This document shows positions 24,645 to 35,878 of a DNA stretch of 64,000 bases, piece after piece (the stretch's first letter is position 1; every line of letters starts with the position of its first letter). The position numbers and the translations under genes were made by a program. Location: positions 3,917,501 through 3,981,500 of the forward strand of contig NZ_CP085173.1 of assembly GCF_020616555.1 (NCBI RefSeq), in the 5' to 3' direction. Source of the stretch: Streptomyces longhuiensis (GTDB taxonomy: Bacteria > Actinomycetota > Actinomycetes > Streptomycetales > Streptomycetaceae). Below the pieces are notes generated by a model. The model was not told where the DNA came from. It saw only the letters and a program-made list of their open reading frames with translations, and made no database searches.

Positions 24645-24658
24645 TGGGAGCGCTCCCA
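24645..24658. promoter_or_regulatory. CebR operator upstream of cebE
   Basis: TGGGAGCGCTCCCA, the perfect 14-bp CebR box, sits in the 253-base region between divergent cebR and cebE. Binding here represses the cebEFG operon in the absence of cellobiose or cellotriose. Confidence 0.93.
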
Positions 24659-24779
24659 CTCTACTGGGCGTATACAGAAGCCGCACGTTCCCCGCCCGAG
24701 CCGCACGTGAAAAACGGGCGCAGCAAGGCAGTTGGCCGGGGTTGGCACTTCAGAGCAAGTGAATTCTTTGGAGGACGCA

Positions 24780-26108
24780 ATGCGCACGACTGCCCGCACG
24801 TCCCGTCGAGCGATGACCTTCGCGGTCGTTGCCACCCTGGCCACAGGGTTGCTCGCCGGATGCGCGACCGATGACGACTCAGGATCCGACGGCGGTTCGA
24901 GCGGGGGTGCCGGCAACAAGGGCGGCACCACGGTCACGATCGGCACGTTCGGCGTCTTCGGCTACAAGCAGGCCGGGCTCTACGACGAGTACATGAAGCT
25001 GCACCCGGGCGTGACGATCAAGGAGAACGTCACCACCCGCACCGACGTCTACTGGCCGAAGACGCTCACCCGGCTGCAGGCCGGATCCGGCACGGACGAC
25101 ATCCAGGCGATCGAGGTCGGCAACATCACCGAGGCCGTCCAGACGCAGGCCGACAAGTTCGTCGACCTCGGCAAGGAGGTCGACAAGTCACAGTGGCTGG
25201 ACTGGAAGAACGCCCAGGCCACCACCAAGGACGGCAAGCTCATCGGGCTCGGCACGGACGTCGGCCCGATGGCGATCTGCTACCGCAAGGACCTGTTCGA
25301 GAAGGCCGGTCTGGAGACCGACCGCACCAAGCTCGCCGCGCAGTGGAAGGGCAACTGGAACAAGTACGTCGACCTCGGCAAGCAGTACATGAAGAAGGCG
25401 CCGAACGGCACCAAGTACGTGGACTCCGCGTCCTCCGTCTACAACGCGGCGCTCGGCGGCGAGAAGGAGCGGTACTACGACAAGGACGGCAGCGTCATCT
25501 GGGACAAGTCCACGGGGGTGAAGAAGTCCTGGAACGCCGCCATGGAGGTGGCGACCAGCAACATGTCGGCCAAGCTGAAGCAGTTCGACAAGCCGTGGGA
25601 CCAGGGCTTCGCCAACGGCACCTTCGCCACGGTGGCCTGCCCCGCGTGGATGCTCGGCTACATCCAGGAGAAGTCCGGTGACGCTGGCAAGGGCAAGTGG
25701 GACGTGGCGGCCGCGCCGACCGCGGCCAACTGGGGCGGCTCGTTCATCGGTGTGCCGACGGCGAGCAAGCACCAGAAGGAGGCCATCGCCCTGGCGAAGT
25801 GGCTGACCGCGCCCGCGCAGCAGGCGAAGGTGTTCGCCAAGCAGGCCAGCTTCCCGTCGACACCTTCGGCGTACGCCGACCTGAAGCCGCAGGCCGCGAC
25901 GACCACCTTCTTCTCCGACGCGCCCCTGACACAGATCTTCTCCGACTCGGCGAAGACCATCCCGGTCCAGGTCTTCGGCATCAAGGACCAGCCGATCGGC
26001 ACCGCGATCACCGACACCGGCATCCTCCAGGTCGAGCAGAAGGGCAAGTCGCCCGCGCAGGGCTGGGACGCGGCCACCAAGGAAGTCAAGGACGTGCTCG
26101 ACCAGTGA
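24780..26108 (+). CDS. cebE: Cellobiose/cellotriose ABC transporter, solute-binding lipoprotein
   Basis: ATG 24780 follows TTGGAGGACGCA. The 442-residue protein has a lipoprotein signal (MRTTARTSRRAMTFAVV ... TGLLAGC, acylated Cys28), a Gly/Ser/Asp linker and a CUT1-type sugar-binding domain (TVTIGTFGVFGYKQAGLYDEY, ACPAWMLGYIQEKSG, GVPTASKHQKEAIALAKWL). In Streptomyces CebE binds cellobiose and cellotriose. It lies first in the CebR-controlled operon, overlapping cebF by four bases. The ATPase (MsiK in Streptomyces) is encoded elsewhere. Confidence 0.92.
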   Translation: MRTTARTSRRAMTFAVVATLATGLLAGCATDDDSGSDGGSSGGAGNKGGTTVTIGTFGVFGYKQAGLYDEYMKLHPGVTIKENVTTRTDVYWPKTLTRLQAGSGTDDIQAIEVGNITEAVQTQADKFVDLGKEVDKSQWLDWKNAQATTKDGKLIGLGTDVGPMAICYRKDLFEKAGLETDRTKLAAQWKGNWNKYVDLGKQYMKKAPNGTKYVDSASSVYNAALGGEKERYYDKDGSVIWDKSTGVKKSWNAAMEVATSNMSAKLKQFDKPWDQGFANGTFATVACPAWMLGYIQEKSGDAGKGKWDVAAAPTAANWGGSFIGVPTASKHQKEAIALAKWLTAPAQQAKVFAKQASFPSTPSAYADLKPQAATTTFFSDAPLTQIFSDSAKTIPVQVFGIKDQPIGTAITDTGILQVEQKGKSPAQGWDAATKEVKDVLDQ

Positions 26109-27136
26109 CCAGCTCCGACGAGGCTCTCGCGCAGTCCGCGACGAGCGCCGACACCGCGCCCGGCTCCCAGGAGCCGGGCGCGGCCCGGGGCGCTCAGGGG
26201 CGCGGTACGGCGCCGACGGGCGCCGGCACCTGGCGCAGCCGGCTGTACCGCTGGGACATGAAGGCGTCCCCGTACGCGTTCATCTCCCCCTTCTTCATCA
26301 TCTTCGGCGCCTTCTCACTGGTGCCGCTGCTCTACACCGCCTGGTACTCCCTGCACCACGTACAGCTGTCGAACCTGGACGGCCAGACCTGGGCGGGTCT
26401 GGACAACTACACGAACCTCTTCCAGTCGGACTTCTTCTGGAACGCGCTGAAGAACACGTTCACCATCGGCGTGATCTCGACCGTGCCGCAGCTGATCGCG
26501 GCGATCTGGCTCGCGCACATGCTCAACTACCGGCTGCGCGGCTCCACCGTGTGGCGCGTCGTCATGCTCACCCCGTACGCCACCTCGGTGGCGGCGGCGA
26601 CGCTCGTCTTCGTGCTGCTCTTCTCGCCCGACACCGGCATGATCAACTGGGCGCTCGACCTGATCGGCATCGACCCGGTCAACTGGCGTGAATCCGACTG
26701 GGGCTCGCAGGCAGCGGTCTCCTCGATCGTGATCTGGCGATGGACCGGATACAACGCGCTGATCTATCTGGCGGCGATGCAGGCCATCCCGGCCGACCTG
26801 TACGAGTCGGCGGCCCTGGACGGCGCGAACCGCTGGCAGCAGTTCCGGCACGTGACCATTCCGATGCTGCGTCCGACGATCCTGTTCACGGTGGTCGTCT
26901 CCACGATCGGCGCGACCCAACTCTTCGGCGAGCCCCTGCTGTTCGGCGGTGTCAGCGGCACCAAGGGCGGGTCCGAGCACCAGTACCAGACGCTCGGCCT
27001 GTACATGTACGACCAGGGCTGGATCGTCGGCAACCTCGGCAAGGCGTCCGCGATCGCCTGGTCGATGTTCCTGATCCTGCTCATCGTGGCCGCGATCAAC
27101 CTGCTGATCACCCGACGGCTGAGGAAAACCCAATGA
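26105..27136 (+). CDS. cebF: Cellobiose ABC transporter permease
   Basis: GTG 26105 overlaps the cebE stop (GTGA). The frame upstream is only shadow. The 343-residue protein has a Gly/Ala-rich cytoplasmic N-terminus of about 45 residues. Six membrane helices follow, and the EAA loop [20 protein letters not shown] (at about residue 236) contacts the ATPase. This is the MalF-like subunit of a CUT1 importer. It overlaps cebG by four bases. Confidence 0.92.
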   Translation: MTSSDEALAQSATSADTAPGSQEPGAARGAQGRGTAPTGAGTWRSRLYRWDMKASPYAFISPFFIIFGAFSLVPLLYTAWYSLHHVQLSNLDGQTWAGLDNYTNLFQSDFFWNALKNTFTIGVISTVPQLIAAIWLAHMLNYRLRGSTVWRVVMLTPYATSVAAATLVFVLLFSPDTGMINWALDLIGIDPVNWRESDWGSQAAVSSIVIWRWTGYNALIYLAAMQAIPADLYESAALDGANRWQQFRHVTIPMLRPTILFTVVVSTIGATQLFGEPLLFGGVSGTKGGSEHQYQTLGLYMYDQGWIVGNLGKASAIAWSMFLILLIVAAINLLITRRLRKTQ

Positions 27137-28038
27137 CCACCATCACCGACGCGACACCTCCTCAGGTCGCCGAGAGCGACGCCGAACCGCCGCGTCGGCG
27201 GCGGATCCTGGGCGCGGGCAAGCAAATGCACGCGGGTCCGGTCACGTACCTCGTGCTGACCCTGTTCGCCGTGATCTCGCTCGCCCCGCTGCTGTGGACG
27301 ACGATCGCGGCCTCACGCACCAACACCCGCCTCGCGCAGACACCACCCCCCTTCTGGTTCGGCGGAAACCTGTTCAAGAACCTGGAGACCGCCTGGAACC
27401 AGGCCGGCATGGGCACCGCGATGTGGAACACCATCCTCGTGGCGGCGACCATCACCGTCGGCACGGTGCTGTTCTCCACGCTCGCCGGTTTCGCCTTCGC
27501 CAAACTGAAGTTCCGTTTCTCCAGCACGCTGCTCCTGATGACCATCGGCACGATGATGATTCCGCCCCAACTGGCCGTGGTTCCGCTCTACTTGTGGATG
27601 ACGGATCTGGGCTGGGCGAACCATCTGCAGACGGTCATCCTGCCGACCCTGGTCAGCGCCTTCGGCACGTTCTTCATGCGCCAGTACCTGGTCCAGGCGC
27701 TGCCCACCGAACTGATCGAGGCCGCCCGGGTCGACGGGGCGAGCAGTCTGCGGGTCGTCTGGCACGTGGTCTTCCCGGCCGCGCGCCCGGCGATGGCGGT
27801 GCTCGGACTGCTGACGTTCGTGATGGCGTGGAACGACTTCCTGTGGCCGATCATCGCGCTCAACGGAGAGAACCCCACGGTCCAGGTGGCCCTCAACCAA
27901 CTGGGCACCGGCTACATCCCCGACGACTCGGTGATCATGGCCGGAGCCCTGCTCGGCACGCTGCCGCTGCTGATCGCGTTCCTGCTGTTCGGCAAGCAGA
28001 TCGTCGGCGGCATCATGCAGGGCGCCGTAAAGGGCTGA
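27133..28038 (+). CDS. cebG: Cellobiose ABC transporter permease
   Basis: ATGA overlap with cebF. The 301-residue MalG-like subunit has six membrane helices and the EAA loop [20 protein letters not shown] at about residue 196. It ends [14 protein letters not shown], typical of this subunit. With CebE and CebF it forms the importer, powered by a shared ATPase not in the window. Confidence 0.93.
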   Translation: MTTITDATPPQVAESDAEPPRRRRILGAGKQMHAGPVTYLVLTLFAVISLAPLLWTTIAASRTNTRLAQTPPPFWFGGNLFKNLETAWNQAGMGTAMWNTILVAATITVGTVLFSTLAGFAFAKLKFRFSSTLLLMTIGTMMIPPQLAVVPLYLWMTDLGWANHLQTVILPTLVSAFGTFFMRQYLVQALPTELIEAARVDGASSLRVVWHVVFPAARPAMAVLGLLTFVMAWNDFLWPIIALNGENPTVQVALNQLGTGYIPDDSVIMAGALLGTLPLLIAFLLFGKQIVGGIMQGAVKG

Positions 28039-28090
28039 CGTTTCCCGGGGCCGCCGCGAGCGGCGGCCCCACCCCACAACTTCCTACCGA

Positions 28091-28103
28091 TGGGAGCGCT
28101 TCC

Positions 28104-28104
<1 letters not shown>
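28091..28104. promoter_or_regulatory. Second CebR operator overlapping the bglC start
   Basis: TGGGAGCGCTTCCA differs from the perfect box by one base and its last base is the A of the bglC ATG. Placement over the start region lets CebR act as a roadblock on bglC transcription separately from cebEFG. Confidence 0.85.
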
Positions 28105-29564
<1,460 letters not shown>

Positions 29565-29597
29565 CAGCCGCTCGCCAGAACGAACCGGCACACAGAC

Positions 29598-29643
29598 GCG
29601 CGCCCCGGCCGAGTGGGGGGAGAAAGATCCGGCCGGGGCGCGC
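29598..29643. terminator. Bidirectional terminator between bglC and the chitinase gene
   Basis: GCGCGCCCCGGCCG (29598-29611) and CGGCCGGGGCGCGC (29630-29643) form a perfect 14-base-pair stem with an 18-base loop between the convergent genes. Confidence 0.8.
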
Positions 29644-29663
29644 AGCTTCCCGCGGGGGGAGGG

Positions 29664-31145
29664 CTACTTGAAGGACGCGAAGGCCTTCTGGAAGGCGTCG
29701 GCCGACTGCTCGATCGAGGAACAGGTCGGCTGGGCCGAGTCGGACGCCCCGCCCTCACACGCCTTGTCGCGGGTGGCGGACCACATCGACAGACCCCCCA
29801 GTCCCTTCTCCTTCGCGAAGGCGACCAGCTGCGTGGCGTCGTCGACCTTGAAGACCTCGGACGAGACGTCGTTGACGCCGATCATCGGGGTGATCGCGAC
29901 GGCCTTCCAGGCGGCGGCGTCGGACAGCCCGAGCGCGCTCTTGATCTGCGCCTGCGTGGCGGTGGCGGCCTGCTCGGCGTACGTACCCATGTCGCCGCTG
30001 TAGGAGGCGCCGTAGTCCATCGCCATGATGTTGACGAGGTCGGTCGAGACGCCGTTGGACTTGGCGTTCTTCAGGAAGTTCACGCCGTCGGACGTCAGGC
30101 CCTCGGGCATCACCGGGAGCGTGAAGGAGACGTTCAGTCCCGGGTTGTTCTTCTGCAGTGTGGCGATGGCCTGGGCACGCTTGGTGTTGGCGGCGGTGTC
30201 CGGCAGGGCGCCCCCCTCGACGTCGAAGTCGACCTTGGTGAGCTTGAACTGGTCGATGACCTTCTGGTACGCCGCGGCGAGGTCGGAGGCGGAGGAACAG
30301 GCCTGCGCCAGCTCGGTGCCGGACGCGCCACCGAACGAGACGCGCACATCGCCGCCGGCGGCCCTCACGTCACCGATCTGGGCGGCGACCTCGTCGCTGC
30401 CGAGGTCGGTCACACCGCCCCACTTCGGGGCGCAGGAGCCGCCGGAGGTGATGAAGGCGAGGTTGAACTCCTTGACGCCGGTGGCCTTGGAGGAGGAGAC
30501 CAGGTCGAACTTCGGGTAGAGCGACGTGTCGACGTAGGGGGCGAAGCCGGCCGCGGCGGCGGAGCCCGAACCGGTGCCGGAGGACGAGGACGGCGACGGG
30601 CTCGCCGTCGACGTGGCGGTCTCGGTGGGCTTGGCGGTGGCCGAAGCGGAGGCGCTGGCGCTCGGGGCGGGAGTCGCGGACTCCGTGGGGCGTCCGCTGG
30701 GCTCGGGCGTGGCCCCGTCGTCCACGGAGCACTTGGCGCCGTTGATGAGACACCCGGCCGGATCGGCGTCGCCGGTGACGACGAACCCGACGGTCACGGA
30801 CTTCCCGGCGGCGACGCCTTCCTTGTCCCAGGAGGCGGGCGTCACGGTGACATGCGAGCCGGACACGGACGACTCCGCGTTCCACAGGGAGCCGAGCTTG
30901 GTGCCGGACGGCAGGTCGAACTCGAGCTTCCAGTCGGACTGGGCCTTGTCCGAGTCGTTCTTGACGACGTACTGGGCGGTGTACCCGCCGGACCACTCAC
31001 TGGTCTTGGTGTACGCGGCGCCGACCCCCGCGGCCTGCGCCGTACCGGTGAACAGGAGGGCGCCGCCGCCCACGACGGCCGCGGCGACGAGCCCGCCTAT
31101 CGCCTTGTTCCTGCCGCTGACCCTGCGCCGGTGCGTGCTGCTCAT
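29664..31145 (-). CDS. Secreted chitinase: CBM2 domain, Ser/Thr/Pro linker, GH18
   Basis: The 493-residue protein has a signal peptide (RNKAIGGLVAAAVVGGGALL ... TAQA, cleavage near residue 38). A CBM2-type chitin/cellulose-binding module covers about 40-145 (WSGGYTAQYVVKNDS, SDWKLEFDLPSGT). A Ser/Thr/Pro linker runs to about 205 and a GH18 barrel follows to the end (FAPYVDTSLYP, FNLAFITSG, VRVSFGGASG). The catalytic strand reads LTKVDFDVEGG, keeping the D-x-D-x-E core with the acid Glu but lacking the first Asp of DxxDxDxE. This variant occurs in a known Streptomyces/bacterial GH18 subgroup. Next to cellobiose genes it suits growth on polysaccharides. Confidence 0.88.
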   Translation of the reverse strand: MSSTHRRRVSGRNKAIGGLVAAAVVGGGALLFTGTAQAAGVGAAYTKTSEWSGGYTAQYVVKNDSDKAQSDWKLEFDLPSGTKLGSLWNAESSVSGSHVTVTPASWDKEGVAAGKSVTVGFVVTGDADPAGCLINGAKCSVDDGATPEPSGRPTESATPAPSASASASATAKPTETATSTASPSPSSSSGTGSGSAAAAGFAPYVDTSLYPKFDLVSSSKATGVKEFNLAFITSGGSCAPKWGGVTDLGSDEVAAQIGDVRAAGGDVRVSFGGASGTELAQACSSASDLAAAYQKVIDQFKLTKVDFDVEGGALPDTAANTKRAQAIATLQKNNPGLNVSFTLPVMPEGLTSDGVNFLKNAKSNGVSTDLVNIMAMDYGASYSGDMGTYAEQAATATQAQIKSALGLSDAAAWKAVAITPMIGVNDVSSEVFKVDDATQLVAFAKEKGLGGLSMWSATRDKACEGGASDSAQPTCSSIEQSADAFQKAFASFK

Positions 31146-31318
31146 CGCGTGCCTGCCTTAGCTGTACGGGGGTGGGGGTGCGGCAGCACGCTAGCGATCC
31201 GGAACCCGGCAAATGGGGCACCGGCACCGGCGGTCGAGGTTCTTATGGAGGGCTTAAGGAAGCCATCGGAACGGATTAAAGGTAGAGACCGACACCGAAA
31301 CGAAGAGGCCCCACCCGA

Positions 31319-32773
31319 CTACACAGCGGCACCGGACCCGGCGCCCGACCCGGCGCCCGCACCTGCCCCGGAACCCGAGCCGACCCCTGAGCCACCACCC
31401 GCGCCGGCACCCCGCTTACGCCCGCGCCGCACCCCGCCCCGATGCCCTCGCCGCACAGCGCCACCGGGCCCCCGCCCGTCCAGCTGCACCCAGATCCGCA
31501 CCTCGGTCCCCCCGAGCACGGAGGACCCGATGCGCACGTCTCCCCCGGTCGATTCGGCGAGCCGACGGACGATGTCGAGCCCGAGCCCGGTGGACCCGTC
31601 GCTGCCGGACCCGCGCCCACGGGCCATCGCGGCGTCCGGGTCCAGGATCCCGGGCCCGGCGTCGGAGACGAGCACGATCACGGCGTCCTCTCCGCTGTGC
31701 ACGTCGACGGCGAACGCGGTGCCCTCAGGCGTATGCCGGAAGACGTTCCCGAGGAGCGCATCGAGCGCGGCGGCCAACTCCCCCCGGACCACGGGGATGC
31801 GTACCGGCCGGTCGACCCCGGCGACGCGCACCTTGCGCCCCTCGTCCTCGGCGAGCGCGGACCAGAAGTCCATGCGCTCGCGGATGACCTCGGCGGCATC
31901 GCACCCGGCCCCGGGCCCCGCGGCGGCGGTCTGCGGCTTGGCGTCGCGGGCGGTACGGATGATGGTGTCGACCTCGCGCTCCAACTGCTCGACGGCGGCG
32001 CGGGTCTGCTCGGCGGCGGCGCCTTCGCCCAGCGAGACGGCGTTGAGCCGCAGAACGGTGAGGGGCGTGCGCAGCCGATGCGAAAGATCGGCGGCCAGCT
32101 CCCGCTCGTTGGCGAGAAGCTGGACGACCTGATCGGCCATGGAGTTGAACGCGACCGCGGCGAGCCGGAGTTCCGTGGGCCCCTCCTCCGGCACGCGGGC
32201 CCCGAGCTTCCCCTCGCCCAGATCGTGCGCGGCGGAGACGAGGCGCTGGGCGGGCTGCACCATGCGTACGCCGAGCCGGTCGGCGACGGCCACGGACCCT
32301 ATGACGAGGGCGACAGCGACACCGGCCAGCACCAGCCACGCGGTGGCGACCCCGTTGGTGACCTCGGACTCCGGCACGAACACTTCGACGACGGCGATGC
32401 CGGAACTGACGGCGATGGGCTGGAGCCACACGGACCCGCCAGGCACATCGGCGACGGTGGCCTGACGGAGGCCGACGTGCCCGTCACCGGCGCGCGACGT
32501 GCCGACCTGGATCGCCGGGGCGCCGCCGGCGGCCGGGATGTACACCGCCATGCGGCCGTCGGCACCGGCCTCGGTGGAGGCGACGGCGCGGGTCAGTTCG
32601 TCACGGTCGGTGGTGATGGAGAGGGTGGGCCCGAACGCGGCGGCGGTCCGCTCGGCGTTCGAGAAGGCACGGTCCCTGGCCATCTCCTTGATGACGAGGC
32701 CGAGAGGAACCGCGAAGGCCACCACGACCATGGCGGTGACGGCGAGGCACACCTTGACCAGGGCCCACCTCAT
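31319..32773 (-). CDS. Sensor histidine kinase
   Basis: ATG 32773 overlaps the response-regulator stop (ATGA). The 484-residue protein has membrane helices at about 7-27 and 138-160 flanking an extracytoplasmic sensor of about 110 residues. HAMP follows, then the phosphoacceptor DLSHRLRTPLTVLRL (His near residue 232). The HATPase has N-box LLGNVFRHTPEGT and G boxes SDAGPGI and GSTGLGLDIV. The last 50 residues are an unusual Arg/Gly then Gly/Ala/Ser-only tail. It works with the upstream OmpR-type regulator. The stimulus is unknown. Confidence 0.9.
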   Translation of the reverse strand: MRWALVKVCLAVTAMVVVAFAVPLGLVIKEMARDRAFSNAERTAAAFGPTLSITTDRDELTRAVASTEAGADGRMAVYIPAAGGAPAIQVGTSRAGDGHVGLRQATVADVPGGSVWLQPIAVSSGIAVVEVFVPESEVTNGVATAWLVLAGVAVALVIGSVAVADRLGVRMVQPAQRLVSAAHDLGEGKLGARVPEEGPTELRLAAVAFNSMADQVVQLLANERELAADLSHRLRTPLTVLRLNAVSLGEGAAAEQTRAAVEQLEREVDTIIRTARDAKPQTAAAGPGAGCDAAEVIRERMDFWSALAEDEGRKVRVAGVDRPVRIPVVRGELAAALDALLGNVFRHTPEGTAFAVDVHSGEDAVIVLVSDAGPGILDPDAAMARGRGSGSDGSTGLGLDIVRRLAESTGGDVRIGSSVLGGTEVRIWVQLDGRGPGGAVRRGHRGGVRRGRKRGAGAGGGSGVGSGSGAGAGAGSGAGSGAAV

Positions 32774-33477
32774 GCCGGCCCGCCCTCCGCCCGCGGCGGC
32801 TCCAGCTTCACGCCGACGCCCCGCAACGTGTGCAGATAGCGCGGCCGCGCGGCCGTTTCGCCCAATTTCCTGCGCAGCCACGACAGATGGACGTCGATGG
32901 TCTGATCGTCCCCGTACGACTGCTGCCACACCTCGGCGAGGAGTTCCTTGCGGGGGACGACGACGCCGGGCCGGCCCGCGAGGAAGGTGAGCAGATCGAA
33001 CTCGCGCCGGGTGAGATCGAGCCGCGCCCCGTCCAGCTCGGCCTGGCGCCGCAGCGGGTCTATCGCGAGGCCGCCGACCTGGAGGAGGCGCGAGGGCGGC
33101 TCGGCGGCGGCGCTGGAGCGCGCGCGGCGCAGCACGGCGGCCATGCGCGCGGACAGGTGCTCGGGCGAGAACGGCTTGGTGAGGTAGTCGTCGGCGCCGT
33201 CGTTGAGGAGCCGGACGATCTCGGTCTCGTCGTCGCGGGCCGTGGCGATGATCACGGGTACGTCGGTGATGCCGCGCAGCATCTTCAACGCCTCGGAGCC
33301 GTCCAGATCGGGCAGTCCGAGGTCGAGAATCACGACGTCGAAACGGAAATGGGCGACCTCGCGCAGCGCCTCCAGGGCCGTGCCGACGCTCCGTACGGTG
33401 TGGGAGGCCTCGGTCAGGTGCCGGATGAGGGCCGAGCGCACGAACTGGTCGTCCTCGACCACGAGCACACTTGCCAT
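32770..33477 (-). CDS. OmpR/PhoB-family response regulator
   Basis: I start at MASVLVVEDD (33,477). The longer frame adds 20 unconserved residues. The 235-residue protein has a receiver domain with the acidic pair ED near residue 8-9, phospho-Asp in DVVILDLGLPDLDG near residue 52 and Lys in YLTKPF near residue 102. A winged-helix DNA-binding domain follows (LTRREFDLLTFLAGRPG, DVHLSWLRRKLG, RYLHTLRGVGVKL). It forms an operon with the kinase. Confidence 0.93.
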   Translation of the reverse strand: MASVLVVEDDQFVRSALIRHLTEASHTVRSVGTALEALREVAHFRFDVVILDLGLPDLDGSEALKMLRGITDVPVIIATARDDETEIVRLLNDGADDYLTKPFSPEHLSARMAAVLRRARSSAAAEPPSRLLQVGGLAIDPLRRQAELDGARLDLTRREFDLLTFLAGRPGVVVPRKELLAEVWQQSYGDDQTIDVHLSWLRRKLGETAARPRYLHTLRGVGVKLEPPRAEGGPA

Positions 33478-33578
33478 GGGCGGCACCGTACGCCATACGA
33501 GGGACCCCGGTCCTCCTTCCGCCCAGGTCCGGGGCAACCCCGGTCCCCCGGGGACACGGGTGGGGCGGGTGCGGCAGT

Positions 33579-34133
33579 ATGGCCGCGATGCACCCCATGC
33601 GCAGAGGACTTGTTCACACGGCGGCCTGGCTCCTGGCCACCGGCGCGGCCGTCACGCTGTCGTGGTGGGGCGTGCACACGGTGATGGCGGGCACGGCGTA
33701 CGACCCGCCGCGCGCGGTGCCGATCGCCGCGGGAGCGGTGGACGCGCGGGCGTCGTCGACGCACCGCCCGGAGGCGTCGACGCCGTCAGTCTCGCCGTCC
33801 CGCTCCGCATCGCGGAAGCCGTCGCACTCCCCCGGCTCGGCCACTCCGTCCCCGAGCCGCACGACGAGACCGAGCACCTCCGCGAAGCCGCCCGCGTCCC
33901 CGTCGGCGTCCGGCACGGTGAAGGGCTACGCGACGCAGGGCGGCCGTGCCGTGTTCGACCTGGGCAAGGACTCGGCGACGCTGGTGTCGGCGACGCCCGC
34001 GGCCGGCTGGTCGGTTCAGGTGTGGAAGGACTCGACGTGGATCAGGGTGGAGTTCACCTCGGGCACGGACAAGGTCTCGGTGTTCTGCACGTGGCACGAC
34101 CACGCACCGAGCGTGGAAGTGGCGAAGTACTGA
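33579..34133 (+). CDS. Secreted or membrane-anchored Ser/Pro-rich protein
   Basis: ATG 33579 (MAAMHPMRRG) or ATG 33588 are both possible; no strong ribosome site decides. The 184-residue protein has an N-terminal hydrophobic segment (HTAAWLLATGAAVTLSWWGV) that could be a signal anchor. A long Ser/Thr/Pro/Arg linker follows (about 55-110). The compact C-terminal domain (YATQGGRAVFDLGKDSATLVS, WIRVEFTSGTDKVSVFCTWHD) is probably a beta fold exposed outside the cell. It is divergent from the two-component genes, so it may be a target or partner of that system. Family not recognised. Confidence 0.65.
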   Translation: MAAMHPMRRGLVHTAAWLLATGAAVTLSWWGVHTVMAGTAYDPPRAVPIAAGAVDARASSTHRPEASTPSVSPSRSASRKPSHSPGSATPSPSRTTRPSTSAKPPASPSASGTVKGYATQGGRAVFDLGKDSATLVSATPAAGWSVQVWKDSTWIRVEFTSGTDKVSVFCTWHDHAPSVEVAKY

Positions 34134-34193
34134 CCACCCGCACGACCACCCACCCCGGCCCGCCCACAACGCCCCCTCGGCCCGGACCCCCCG

Positions 34194-35075
34194 TCACCGG
34201 AACACGGACGGCGGAGGAGCGGGCGAAGCGACGGCATGCGCGTCGGTGACGGCACCGGCGCCTCCGGTGAAGTCCGAGAGGGCCTTGCCGTGTTCGACGC
34301 GGGCGGGATGCGGATCGCCGGCCGCGCGCCGGGTCAGCTCGGCTATGGGCAGGACCCGGTCGGAGGCGACGAGCACCGCGTTGCCGAAGCGCTTGCCGCG
34401 CAGGACGGCCGGGTCGGCGACGAGGGCGAGCTCGGGGAAGACGGCCGCGGCGGTGGCGATCTGGCCGCGCAGATGCGCGAGGGGCGGCCCGTCGGCGAGG
34501 TTGGCGACGTAGCACCCGCCGGGCTTGACCACGCGGCGTACCTCGGTGAGGAACTCCGTGCTGGTGAGGTGCGCGGGCGTACGCGCTCCGCTGAACACGT
34601 CGGCTATCAGGAGGTCGGCCCAGCCGTCGGGGAGCTTCGCGAGGCCCTCGCGGGCGTCGCCGGCGCGGACGCGGATCCGGCCGCCGGGGTCCAACGGCAT
34701 CTCGCGGCGCACCAGTTGGACGAGCGCCTCGTCGCGTTCGACCACCTGCTGGGTGGAGCGGGGGCGGGTCGCGGCGACGTAGCGGGCGAGGGTGAAGGCG
34801 CCGCCTCCCAGATGCACGGCGTGCACGGGGCGGCCCTTGTCCACGGCGAGGTCGATGACGTGGCCGATCCTGCGCTGGTACTCGAATTCGAGGTGCTCGG
34901 GATGGTCGAGGTCGACGTGCGACTGCGGGGCACCGTCCACGAGCAGCGTCCAGGCGCGCGGGCGGTCCCGGTCGGGTATCAGCTCGGCGAGCCCGCCGTC
35001 GACGGCCTCGACGACGGCCTCCCGGCCGCCGCGGGCCGCTCCGGCCTGCTTGTTCTTTGCCCTTGACCTTGCCAT
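34194..35075 (-). CDS. Spermidine-synthase-like methyltransferase-fold protein
   Basis: The 293-residue protein begins MARSRAKNKQAG and contains a spermidine-synthase-type Rossmann core: VHAVHLGGGAFTLARYVAATRP (nucleotide motif near residue 88), QVVERDEALVQLVRREMPL, RVRAGDAREGL and DLLIADVFSGARTP. The polyamine-binding aspartates of true synthases are not all evident, so I call it spermidine-synthase-like (fused MFS/SpeE group) rather than SpeE. It lies alone on the minus strand. Confidence 0.75.
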   Translation of the reverse strand: MARSRAKNKQAGAARGGREAVVEAVDGGLAELIPDRDRPRAWTLLVDGAPQSHVDLDHPEHLEFEYQRRIGHVIDLAVDKGRPVHAVHLGGGAFTLARYVAATRPRSTQQVVERDEALVQLVRREMPLDPGGRIRVRAGDAREGLAKLPDGWADLLIADVFSGARTPAHLTSTEFLTEVRRVVKPGGCYVANLADGPPLAHLRGQIATAAAVFPELALVADPAVLRGKRFGNAVLVASDRVLPIAELTRRAAGDPHPARVEHGKALSDFTGGAGAVTDAHAVASPAPPPSVFR

Positions 35076-35153
35076 CCGTCCATTATCGACGGGCGGCGAC
35101 GAGTCGGCCCAGCGGCCGCGAGGCCAGGGACCGCAAGGGTCCGGCGGACGGTC

Positions 35154-35591
35154 TCAGCGGCAGTTGTCCGCGGCTTCGATCATGCGGGCCGCCTCGTCGA
35201 GCGCCGCCCGCAGGACCGCCGGGTCGGTGACGAGCTCGGCCTCGCCGGGCGGGAGCAGCCAGCCGCCGCCCTCGACGGGGGCGGGCGGCACGGGGCCCGC
35301 CCCCGTCCCGCGCTCCGGCGAGGACGACGCGGGGGTGTGGGTGCAGGCGCTGCCGGGGACGTCCCAGGCGTCGGCGGTGCCGGGCGGCACGAGGAAGCCG
35401 AGGGTGTCGCAGTCCCCGTCGTGCAGGACCGGGCCGACGGCCTCGGTGGCGCCGCGGCGCAGGATGTCGACGGCTTCGAGGCCCTGCCGGGCCGGGACGG
35501 TCACCACGTCGCAGGACGCGCTGTCACGGGGTGGCGCGCTGTGGTCCTGGGTCGGCCGGTGCCGCGCCGTCGAAAGTGATGCCTCCAACAC
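35154..35591 (-). CDS. Conserved hypothetical Streptomyces protein
   Basis: GTG at 35,591 is chosen because GAGGAGG lies eight bases upstream; the longer frame lacks a site. The 145-residue product has PARQGLEAVDILRR, GPVLHDGDCDTLGFLVPPGTADAWDVPG, a variable Pro/Ser region, and GGWLLPPGEAELVTDPAVLRAALDEA. The LxFLVPPGTAxxWxxPG pattern recurs in small Streptomyces proteins. It may bind nucleic acid or a nucleotide, but function is unknown. No signal peptide. Confidence 0.65.
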   Translation of the reverse strand: MLEASLSTARHRPTQDHSAPPRDSASCDVVTVPARQGLEAVDILRRGATEAVGPVLHDGDCDTLGFLVPPGTADAWDVPGSACTHTPASSSPERGTGAGPVPPAPVEGGGWLLPPGEAELVTDPAVLRAALDEAARMIEAADNCR

Positions 35592-35878
35592 GTCAGCCCC
35601 TCCTCGCTCTCGCGTACGGGTTGCACGACCGGAACGCGACCGCTCCGGCCCCGCAAGGTTCAACGCCCGCAGGCGTCAACAGCTACGGCGGCACGCCGCC
35701 GCAAAGGATGGCACTTCATGGCGGATGAGGGGTGAGATATCCCGTTTGTAGCTAAACACTGTGTGTCGGAGTCGTTACAGCAGGTACCTTCGTGCCCCGT
35801 CGGAACAGGGTTGCATCAGGGCTCACAGAGACCCAACTCCCCGGTGATCCGGCACGGTTCGCACGAGAGGGCCCGGTC

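Noticed and set aside
31146..31318. DasR-type operator upstream of the chitinase gene
   Set aside because: No sequence close to the ACTGGTCTAGACCACA-type element was found in this intergenic stretch.
31319..33598. 759-codon minus-strand frame reading through the response regulator region into the kinase
   Set aside because: Only the part from 32,773 has kinase motifs; upstream is shadow of the regulator gene in another frame, and the ATGA overlap gives the true start.
34194..35075. Naming the spermidine-synthase-like protein as SpeE
   Set aside because: The nucleotide-binding core fits but polyamine-binding residues and a partner speD gene are not evident.
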